A program made the translations under genes and the position numbers. Below the pieces are notes generated by a model. It was not told the origin of the DNA. It searched no databases and was given only the letters and a program-made list of their open reading frames with translations. A stretch of DNA of 25,230 nucleotides from a virus: IMG/VR virus record IMGVR_UViG_3300020428_000075, positions 1 through 25,230 of that record. The stretch is one strand, 5' to 3'. Shown piece by piece: positions 1-4,682 of this stretch. Each line of letters opens with the position of its first letter. Position 1 is the stretch's first letter.

Positions 1-29
1 GCCCACCCGAGTTACGTTCAGGAGTAAAA

Positions 30-923
30 CTATACGGCGACATCTAGCTTGCTAGGCTGGAGGTCATGCAGAAATTCATAGGCTTTCTGTGCTTTGCTTG
101 CCGCTGACTTAACAATAGTGGTGTCAGATTTAAGAGCAGTAACGTAGTGCTGTATATAATCTACGTGCTGAAGGCTCCCATCCAAGGCAAAGTAATTAGC
201 AAAGAAAGCACTGGTGATTTCAGCTACAAGTTCTTCAAAGGCATATGCTTTACTAAACTTACCTCCACTTTGGTCACGATCAAGGCGTGATGCGTGCCCG
301 GTCCAGTGACCGAGCTCATGGAAGAGAGTAGCAAAGTAAAGGGCTTCGGATTTGAAATCAGTGATAGGTGGTATCCCAATATAATCTGCTTTGTTCTGGA
401 AGAAAGCTTGGTTAGGATGGTGTTTAATTGTTGCCTTGGTTCCCTTTACAAAGGCATCAGCGTGGGAGTAAGTGAATGTATAGGGGGTAGGTACCTCAAC
501 ACCTGACACCTCAGCTGGTAGCCCCTCAATTTGAGAGCCATTAAATACAGTGAATACTTTGGTACGTTTAAGGAAAGGATCCCCCGGCTCTGCATCTTTA
601 GCTTTAAACTCCAGAACTTTAACGAGCTTGGTACCTCTCTCTCCTTTAACAGACAGTTCAAGCTCATGCTGTTGACCATAGGTTAGCATCTGCTTGAAGG
701 TCATCCATCTGTTAGTAGAATATCCATGTTCTAATGAAGACATCCAACATAGAAGTACATTGATGCCTGTATAGGGTGCACCTGTCAGTATATTATAAGG
801 CATGACACTGGGATCAGTGCCCGACCAAGGACACAGCCAATTGGTGTTGTCACCTGTTTCTTTAATCTTTAATAGCTGTGAAATAATATAGTCGGTGACC
901 TTTTGATAAAGATCATTTGACAT
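30..923 (-). CDS. ardC: ArdC-type antirestriction protein (ssDNA-binding N-terminus plus zincin metallopeptidase)
   Basis: This 297-aa protein matches the ArdC pattern. Residues 1-130 resemble the N-terminal ssDNA-binding domain (NWLCPW, then MPYNILTGAPYTGINVLLCW, WMTFKQ and KGERGTKL). The C-terminal part is a zincin-like peptidase with HELGHWTGH at about 202-210, and a downstream FEELVAE helix (about 229-235) supplies a likely third zinc ligand. In this family the protein protects incoming DNA from host restriction, and some members have proteolytic activity. It is the last gene seen in a leftward cluster. Its ATG overlaps the stop of the upstream 133-aa gene, so the two are probably translationally coupled. 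It is complete, and nothing recognisable lies in the 29 bases downstream. The family call is strong from motifs; the antirestriction role here is inferred. Confidence 0.88.
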   Translation of the reverse strand: MSNDLYQKVTDYIISQLLKIKETGDNTNWLCPWSGTDPSVMPYNILTGAPYTGINVLLCWMSSLEHGYSTNRWMTFKQMLTYGQQHELELSVKGERGTKLVKVLEFKAKDAEPGDPFLKRTKVFTVFNGSQIEGLPAEVSGVEVPTPYTFTYSHADAFVKGTKATIKHHPNQAFFQNKADYIGIPPITDFKSEALYFATLFHELGHWTGHASRLDRDQSGGKFSKAYAFEELVAEITSAFFANYFALDGSLQHVDYIQHYVTALKSDTTIVKSAASKAQKAYEFLHDLQPSKLDVAV

Positions 924-1314
924 CTATAAACTCCCGCTCCTTATCCAACAGCCGATGCATCGTATCAGCAACATCACCCTGCATTTTATTTGCGTCTTTG
1001 TAGAATGTTGCAATGCTATATTGAAGTCGCCAGTTTTCTTGGAGTTGTTCATATCTTTCGACATCTTTATCTTCACCTGTATCATATAGGCCGCAAGCTT
1101 CAGCGCGATTAGCTTCAGCTTCAGTCCAGCCAGCAGTCCAAGCTTGGGCCAGAACAAATGCACGGGGTGTGGTGTTAATACCAATGATCCTATACTTTTC
1201 TTCAGGATCAAGACACTCGATCCAACCATCCCAGCCTTTCTCGTAGTTCTTTAAGGCATACTGGTTGATGAAGTCGAGTTGAATAGTTGGACGATCTGGG
1301 AAGAACTTGTTCAT
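913..1314 (-). CDS. Hypothetical protein, 133 aa
   Basis: I do not recognise this protein. It is soluble and rich in aromatic and acidic residues (GWDGWIECLDPEEKYRIIG, then an alanine-rich stretch with AWTAGWTEAEANRAEA), and its C-terminal half looks helical. It has no signal peptide or membrane span. The ATG at 1314 has a clear AGGAG ribosome site about 8 bases upstream. The stop overlaps the start of the ArdC gene by a few bases, which indicates co-transcription and probably coupling, and suggests an accessory role alongside antirestriction. The beginning of the gene overlaps the end of a smaller ORF in another frame (1208-1453). Confidence 0.75.
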   Translation of the reverse strand: MNKFFPDRPTIQLDFINQYALKNYEKGWDGWIECLDPEEKYRIIGINTTPRAFVLAQAWTAGWTEAEANRAEACGLYDTGEDKDVERYEQLQENWRLQYSIATFYKDANKMQGDVADTMHRLLDKEREFIDVK

Positions 1315-1453
1315 AAGGGGTGACTCCTATTATCTTCTGGTTTAAATTAAGAGTAAGTCCAGTGTTAGGAAGGGGACTATTCTCTAGTGAATTGAGTTCA
1401 TCGGGAGTTACATTGAGTAGCGTAGCTACACGATTGAGATTATCAACGGACAT
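1208..1453 (-). CDS. Small protein resembling the end of an XRE-type helix-turn-helix (uncertain)
   Basis: This is an 81-aa ORF with an AGGTG-like site before its ATG. The first 22 residues (NLNRVATLLNVTPDELNSLE) look like the last helix and tail of a Cro/CI (XRE) helix-turn-helix domain, where a pattern such as 'la.lLnVspdeL' is usual. The recognition-helix part of such a domain is missing. The second half overlaps the 133-aa gene by about 107 bases in another frame and reads as shadow sequence. It may be a real short gene, or the remnant of a repressor whose 5' part was lost. Its position between a membrane peptide gene and the 133-aa gene fits one leftward operon. Confidence 0.4.
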   Translation of the reverse strand: MSVDNLNRVATLLNVTPDELNSLENSPLPNTGLTLNLNQKIIGVTPYEQVLPRSSNYSTRLHQPVCLKELRERLGWLDRVS

Positions 1454-1488
1454 GATGCACCTGTGAGTTGTGATGTTCGCACCTGAAA

Positions 1489-1596
1489 CTAGTGAAGGAG
1501 GTCGCCGTCATTCTTTATTGTATGGATGATAAAGGGAGCCCATATCGCGATGAAGATGGCGATGAATAATAAAAAGAATAAGGATATGAGTAACAT
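1489..1596 (-). CDS. 35-aa single-span membrane peptide
   Basis: This short ORF starts MLLISLFFLLFIAIFIAIWAP and ends in a polar tail of about ten residues (HTIKNDGDLLH). Residues 2-24 are almost purely hydrophobic and would span the inner membrane once. The ATG at 1596 is preceded by AATAGGAACTTTAAATT, which gives a usable AGGAA ribosome site. The ORF lies between the 181-aa gene and the XRE-like ORF on the same strand. No family is recognisable. Phage peptides of this size and form include superinfection-exclusion, toxin-like and lysis-modulating peptides, but nothing here tells which. The uninterrupted hydrophobic run and the ribosome site support a real gene. Confidence 0.55.
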   Translation of the reverse strand: MLLISLFFLLFIAIFIAIWAPFIIHTIKNDGDLLH

Positions 1597-1620
1597 AATT
1601 TAAAGTTCCTATTGGGAAGG

Positions 1621-1677
1621 CGGCGACAGCCGACATTAATTCTGTTTCCGTCTCGTTAATGACGGCGATAGCCGACA
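1621..1677. repeat. Two near-identical 15-base hairpin repeats
   Basis: CGGCGACAGCCGACA at 1621-1635 recurs at 1663-1677 with one change (C to T). Each copy folds as CGGC-GAYA-GCCG. Between them, TTAATG/CATTAA-type sequences can pair. On the minus strand this lies in the untranslated leader of the 35-aa membrane peptide gene. Confidence 0.5.
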
Positions 1678-1687
1678 ATTCTTGTAT

Positions 1688-1730
1688 AAAAAAAATGAAA
1701 GGGAGGAAGCCAAGCCCGCTTGGGCCTGGC
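1688..1730 (-). terminator. Possible rho-independent terminator after the 181-aa gene
   Basis: On the minus strand, just past the stop of the 181-aa gene, a GC-rich stem (1709-1717 with 1722-1730, one mismatch, four-base loop) is followed about 13 bases later by eight T residues. The distance from stem to T-run is longer than usual, so termination may be weak or the stem may have another role. Confidence 0.4.
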
Positions 1731-1745
1731 TGTATCCCGTTGGTG

Positions 1746-2291
1746 TTAAGCTACTTTCGGTAGGTCAACAACTAACTCTTCGACGGCTTTCGCTGTCTTG
1801 GAATTATCAACTACTTTCTTGACGAGCTTGCCGTCTGCCCAATCAATGGACTGTTTAAGCCAAGCTTCATATGTCTGGCAATCCTCGTTGGTGACTGCCT
1901 TATATTTAGCTTGGATATCGGAGCACATAGTGTGCAAGCAAGCCCATTGGATGTGCGCTTGGTTCATCCTGATGTTAAGGTTAGCTGTTAGATCATCCGA
2001 TGCTATCGCTTCAACGTCGCCGCCTAGTTTGTCGGCTCGTTGATTAATTTGCTCAACGATAGAGTCATAATAATCCTTGGCTTTACGGCGTGCGGCGTAG
2101 ACACCGCGCATGATATAGCCGTGTGCTACAGAGTAGCCAGTGAATCTATAGGGATTGGCTTGGCCGTTATCATCTTCGCCAACGCTAGTTGCCTGAAGCA
2201 ATGGTGCGAAATCAAGGTAGATTTCAGCCTCAGTTTGGATGGTGTCGTTATGATTTGTATTTGATGTTGGTTTTACAATTGCTTTTTTCAT
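1746..2291 (-). CDS. Hypothetical protein, 181 aa
   Basis: I do not recognise this protein. The start at 2291 (MKKAIVKPTSN) is chosen because TTGGAG lies six to ten bases upstream. The reading frame stays open further upstream, but through GC-rich leader sequence that does not look coding. After a polar N-terminus the protein is mostly helical, with YRFTGYSVAHGYIMRGVYAARRKAKDYY near residues 50-75 and several tryptophans and cysteines in the second half (QWACLHTMCSD, EAWLKQSIDWADG). It has no membrane span or catalytic motif that I can name. It lies behind a roughly 300-base structured leader, which may control its expression. Confidence 0.78.
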   Translation of the reverse strand: MKKAIVKPTSNTNHNDTIQTEAEIYLDFAPLLQATSVGEDDNGQANPYRFTGYSVAHGYIMRGVYAARRKAKDYYDSIVEQINQRADKLGGDVEAIASDDLTANLNIRMNQAHIQWACLHTMCSDIQAKYKAVTNEDCQTYEAWLKQSIDWADGKLVKKVVDNSKTAKAVEELVVDLPKVA

Positions 2292-2340
2292 TATATTCTC
2301 CAAGTTAAGTTTCAATTTTAAATAATCTCCCCGGGATATT

Positions 2341-2584
2341 CCTTGTGAGGAACTCCCGCTGAGAGGTTCCGCTCTTGCAAGGTGAAACAGCCACGCAAAG
2401 CATGGGCCGTGCGTATGCACGGCTATGCGTGGTTCTCGGTGTCAACATCTGATTGGGACGCAAGCCCCCACGCGAGAGCGTGGACTTGGGCGGCGGAGGC
2501 TCCGCAATCAGTTGTTTACGCCGATGGTTTACCTTGATAAAGCAGCGGGTTCTCGGGGGAGTTTCTCACTATTGAATCTCCCCC
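2341..2584 (+). ncRNA. Highly structured GC-rich block, candidate ncRNA (or structured leader of the minus-strand gene)
   Basis: The 2292-2600 gap has no credible gene but holds four consecutive stems. (1) 2341-2348 pairs with 2375-2382 and encloses GGAAC/GTTCC (2349-2353/2366-2370). (2) CCACGCA/TGCGTGG (2391-2397/2426-2432) encloses a 7-bp hairpin (2406-2412/2417-2423). (3) 2444-2455 pairs with 2505-2516 (11 of 12) and encloses two hairpins, 2461-2488 with a GAGA loop and 2494-2504. (4) GGGGGAG/CTCCCCC pairs at 2555-2561/2578-2584. Stem 1 contains two G-U pairs that hold only on the plus strand, and GAGA is a GNRA loop only on the plus strand. A plus-strand RNA is therefore favoured, although the same DNA is the leader of the leftward 181-aa gene. 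No known RNA family was identified by eye. Confidence 0.45.
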
Positions 2585-2600
2585 ATATACTCATCTATAT

Positions 2601-2840
2601 TCAAGTAGCGTATACAGATGCGTATTCGAAGCGTCGGTTTATTCCCTGCTGTTCGTATAGTTTGCAGAGTTCTAGTTCAAGTTCGTCTATTGATATGCGT
2701 ACTTGATCCATCCGACATTCGTCATCCCATGAGATTAGGTTGCGATCCCAGAGGTCTTTTAGGTTAGCAAGCTCCTCATTCAGTTGTTTAATACTGATGC
2801 GGATAGCGGTCATGTCTTCGTAAAAGTTATATGTATGCAT
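2601..2840 (-). CDS. Hypothetical small helical protein, 79 aa
   Basis: This unrecognised protein consists mainly of two amphipathic helices with heptad-like leucines and isoleucines (MTAIRISIKQLNEELANLKDL and DQVRISIDELELELCKLYEQQG), so it is probably a small coiled coil or helical hairpin. The two halves share an 'RISI..L..EL..L' pattern. The ATG at 2840 has AGGAG nine bases upstream, which settles the start. It is the first gene of the leftward unit, facing the 850-base divergent region, and the structured block 2341-2584 follows it. A regulatory or inhibitor role is possible, but no evidence singles one out. Confidence 0.7.
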   Translation of the reverse strand: MHTYNFYEDMTAIRISIKQLNEELANLKDLWDRNLISWDDECRMDQVRISIDELELELCKLYEQQGINRRFEYASVYAT

Positions 2841-2880
2841 AGTGTGTACTCCTAAGTTGATTTAAGTTGTTAAGACACAC

Positions 2881-3455
2881 CGTGTTCTCACGATGATAGG
2901 GGTACGTGGCCATATCGATAGCGATACTTGTCAATGATTCCTCTTGGAACCGCCTCTTCGCGGGGCGGTGAATTATCCGTGATACAAATTGGATATCTCC
3001 ATAGAAATCACGCCCATAAATGACAGCGCATACTTATGCGCCTGTCTACGTGGCGATCTTGATTTCTACAGAGCCACCCGCAGATACGCCATCGAGGATG
3101 GCGACATCGTATCAGCCTTCTAATATACGGATAATTTATCGCATCATTTACTAGTAGATGCTTGATATGTTCTGCGCCAACCCGGTATTAGCAACAGCCA
3201 AGAGGGGCGCAAGTACACCTATCAGAGAGAGATATTATCATCCGAAGGATGATTCAATTCGAGCGTACTACGCCATCGACGAGCACTTCGAGGAGATGGC
3301 GACAGCTTATGAAGAGAAGCTTGGCATCAAAGAAGCTCGGTCACGGATGTGTTCATGAGTCATCTTGACGAATGAAGGGCGTATCATTTTACCGCTACGC
3401 CCATCGATAGTTCGACAATTCGAAAATCTTAATATGTATTGTCGAGCCGAAGATG
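2881..3455 (+). ncRNA. Dense array of nested stems in the divergent region, candidate large ornate RNA
   Basis: The 2841-3694 interval between the divergent units carries many strong inverted repeats. ACCGCCTC/GGGGCGGT (2949-2956/2962-2969) has a TTCGC loop and a T-G pair that favours the plus strand. TAGAAATCA/TGATTTCTA (3002-3010/3060-3068) encloses CGCC/GGCG and the long hairpin 3022-3046. CGCCATC/GATGGCG (3087-3093/3097-3103) lies inside GATA/TATC. TGCGCC/GGCGCA pairs at 3173-3178/3206-3211. ATCATCC/GGATGAT pairs at 3237-3243/3247-3253, and CGCCATC/GATGGCG recurs at 3271-3277/3295-3301. CATCTT/AAGATG (3361-3366/3450-3455) encloses two perfect hairpins (3377-3402 and 3412-3445). The overall style resembles GOLLD- or ROOL-type giant phage RNAs, but I cannot assign a family. 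Strand and boundaries are uncertain. Confidence 0.45.
3158..3358 (+). CDS. Doubtful 66-aa ORF inside the structured region
   Basis: This ORF reads MLDMFCANPVLATAKRG and continues into a hydrophilic, helix-prone C-terminal half (DEHFEEMATAYEEKLG). No ribosome site stands before its ATG, and I recognise no family. Several perfect hairpins run through it (3237-3253, 3271-3301 and 3304-3321), which is more typical of a structured RNA than of a gene. It is recorded because the second half has a protein-like composition. It could equally be a chance ORF. Confidence 0.2.
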   Translation: MLDMFCANPVLATAKRGASTPIRERYYHPKDDSIRAYYAIDEHFEEMATAYEEKLGIKEARSRMCS

Positions 3456-3538
3456 GTTCGTGGTCTTAGGGGTAAACGTATACGTTTACACCGCCCACGG
3501 ATATGCTGTTCGAGTTCGCCTTCTGACGAGCACTTCGA
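3278..3538 (+). repeat. Pair of 14-base direct repeats
   Basis: GACGAGCACTTCGA occurs at 3278-3291 and again at 3525-3538, about 247 bases apart, in the otherwise gene-poor divergent region. The flanks differ. Both copies happen to encode DEHFE in their open frames. They could be a protein-binding site or a leftover of duplication. Confidence 0.45.
3472..3489. promoter_or_regulatory. 18-bp perfect palindrome
   Basis: GTAAACGTATACGTTTAC is a perfect 18-bp palindrome in the divergent region, about 150 bases upstream of the putative late promoter. Such a site can bind a dimeric regulator or replication protein, or form a short hairpin in RNA. No second copy was noticed in the window. Confidence 0.5.
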
Positions 3539-3620
3539 AGCGAGACAGACTAAGGCGTACATCTCGACAGCAAACCAAACCAGTTGCAACAAAGCTTCAT
3601 TATTAACAACCGAATTGGAC

Positions 3621-3651
3621 TTGACAGGTTTATGTAATTCCCCCTTATATA
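3621..3651 (+). promoter_or_regulatory. Putative sigma70-type promoter of the structural operon
   Basis: A perfect TTGACA -35 box (3621-3626) is followed after 19 bases by TATATA (3646-3651), a 4/6 match to the -10 box. A start near 3658 would give a very short leader before the small terminase gene. It is the only convincing host-type promoter I found ahead of the long plus-strand gene run. The spacing is slightly longer than optimal, which suits a regulated promoter. Confidence 0.5.
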
Positions 3652-3668
3652 TCCCCCGGAGGGGGAAT
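3637..3668. promoter_or_regulatory. 8-bp dyad flanking the -10 box, possible operator
   Basis: ATTCCCCC (3637-3644) and GGGGGAAT (3661-3668) form a perfect inverted repeat around the -10 region. A closer partner, TCCCCC/GGGGGA (3652-3657/3661-3666), offers an alternative hairpin at the 5' end of the transcript. The arrangement fits a repressor site or a 5'-end stabilising stem. Confidence 0.4.
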
Positions 3669-3717
3669 GACGATCCTGAATAGGAGTGACGCATATGCCC
3701 GAACCATATCTCAATAA
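3667..3717 (+). CDS. Possible 16-aa leader peptide overlapping the small terminase start
   Basis: An ATG directly follows GGAGGGGGA and opens a 16-codon frame (MTILNRSDAYARTISQ, stop at 3715-3717). It overlaps the first 23 bases of the small terminase gene in another frame. Ribosomes on it would pass over the terminase AGGAG site, so it could couple or attenuate terminase translation. There is no evidence beyond position and ribosome site. Confidence 0.2.
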   Translation: MTILNRSDAYARTISQ

Positions 3718-4087
3718 GTTACAGCAAAAAGAAATAAGAAAGAAACAATTATCACCGTTGAGGTTACAGATGATAGAGCACGTTGTCGCAACAGGTGATG
3801 GGCACTCGGCAACAGCTAGAGCATTGAATTGTAACAGGTCTTCTGTAGTACAGGCCATGAATGATCCATATGTTCAAGAGGTATTACAGCAGAAGGTAGG
3901 TGAACGTCTTACCAGAGCCAGTGCAATAGCCAGTAACACACTCATTAAGTTAGCGAGACAGGGTAAGTCTGAGTACGTACAGTTACAAGCGAGTGATTCC
4001 ATTCTCGATCGTACAGGGTTCAAGCCACCCGATCGCTCTATACATCAGGTACAAGGTGACGTTAGTATACGTATCAACCTCGAGTAG
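3695..4087 (+). CDS. Terminase small subunit (probable)
   Basis: This 130-aa protein has the layout of phage small terminases. An N-terminal helical part includes SPLRLQMIEHVVATGDGHSATARALNCNRSSVVQAMNDP, a helix-turn-helix-like segment at about residues 22-60. Then come helices with LTRASAIASNTLIKLARQGKSEYVQLQASDSILDRTGFKPPDR, the 'SEYV.LQA...ILDRtGfkpP' signature of these proteins. It would bind the packaging site and present DNA to the large subunit. The ATG at 3695 is chosen over GTG 3686 because AGGAG (3682-3686) sits eight bases before it. It heads the late operon behind a putative promoter. Two small genes separate it from the large subunit. Confidence 0.75.
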   Translation: MPEPYLNKLQQKEIRKKQLSPLRLQMIEHVVATGDGHSATARALNCNRSSVVQAMNDPYVQEVLQQKVGERLTRASAIASNTLIKLARQGKSEYVQLQASDSILDRTGFKPPDRSIHQVQGDVSIRINLE

Positions 4088-4254
4088 AGGTAGGGGGGGT
4101 TAAAAACTACCTGCCATTGCGAGTATATGTCCTACTCACTCAATTTTCTTAAAAAAAAGCACTTTCATCCTGTGCGTGTACTAAGTTCCTCTTCTTTGTA
4201 ATTAATACTCCTTCGATGTTTGAATTATTTTTTAAATGCTTGGAGTTAGATCAT

Positions 4255-4491
4255 ATGCATATTGGTTCTTTAAAGAAGCGAATGATAAAGTTAAGTAAGC
4301 GCCTTCATCGTTCTATTGATGGTTCTCCTCAAGGGAATAAGTTAGAGGAGTTGGTTAATGAGTTTGAGTCTACTGTAGACGATGCTCATCGTTCTTTGTC
4401 TGATGGTCGTGGTAAGGCGAATAAAATATTAGACAAGTCTCTTGCTGAGAAGGCAGAGAAACCCAAAGCCAAACCTAAAAAGAAAAAGTAA
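4255..4491 (+). CDS. Small lysine-rich protein, 78 aa
   Basis: I do not recognise this protein. It begins MHIGSLKKRMIKLSKRLHRS, is helical and strongly basic at the N-terminus, acidic in the middle (NEFESTVDDAHRSLSDG) and ends with a lysine/proline tail (KAEKPKAKPKKKK). The ATG at 4255 is preferred over the upstream one at 4216 because GGAG lies nine bases before it. The basic tail could bind DNA or RNA, and the position between terminase genes suggests a packaging accessory role, but both points are inference. Its stop codon shares a base with the next start (TAATG). The 167 bases upstream hold only a weak GGTAG/CTACC stem and AT-rich sequence. Confidence 0.65.
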   Translation: MHIGSLKKRMIKLSKRLHRSIDGSPQGNKLEELVNEFESTVDDAHRSLSDGRGKANKILDKSLAEKAEKPKAKPKKKK

Positions 4492-4682
4492 TGAGCTTTT
4501 GCTCAGAACTCCGGCATGAGGATTTGATGAGGCTCCGCAAGGTGCTTCGTCAGATGTTTAAGGTCCGTACCAAGCGTCATGAGGTATCTGATTGGGAGCT
4601 TGATAGGTGGATTGAATCCATTGGGCCTAAAGTACGCGAGAAAACTGTAAAACAGGCAGTAGATAGAGGTCTTGTGGAGTGA
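4491..4682 (+). CDS. Small basic protein upstream of the large terminase, 63 aa
   Basis: This unrecognised, highly charged helical protein (LRHEDLMRLRKVLRQMFKVRTKRHEVSDWELDRWIESIGPKVREKTVKQAVDRGLVE) starts at the TAATG junction with the previous gene and overlaps the large terminase start through GTGA. That is tight coupling on both sides. The pattern 'DWELDRWIESIGPKVREKTVKQAVDRGLV' is typical of small phage proteins encoded next to terminase genes, but I cannot name a family. A role as a terminase partner is likely from context only. Confidence 0.7.
   Translation: MSFCSELRHEDLMRLRKVLRQMFKVRTKRHEVSDWELDRWIESIGPKVREKTVKQAVDRGLVE

Noticed and set aside
2292-2420. Extended N-terminus for the 181-aa protein (start at 2420)
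   Set aside because: The extra 43 residues come from GC-rich stem sequence, while ATG 2291 has a good ribosome site.
2929-2934. Minus-strand TTGACA upstream of the 79-aa gene
   Set aside because: No acceptable -10 box lies 16-19 bases downstream, so I did not call an early promoter.
3453-3683. 76-aa plus-strand ORF in the divergent region
   Set aside because: It has no ribosome site, runs through the 18-bp palindrome and the promoter dyad, and its composition does not look like a protein.
2425-3690. tRNA genes inside the structured region
   Set aside because: GTTCGA-like T-loop fragments occur but none has a matching acceptor stem, D-arm and anticodon arm.
4196-4214. TTAATACTC stretch resembling the core of a T7-type promoter
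   Set aside because: Only the first part matches T7's TAATACGACTCACTATAG; the rest differs, and no second copy of such a motif was seen before other late genes.
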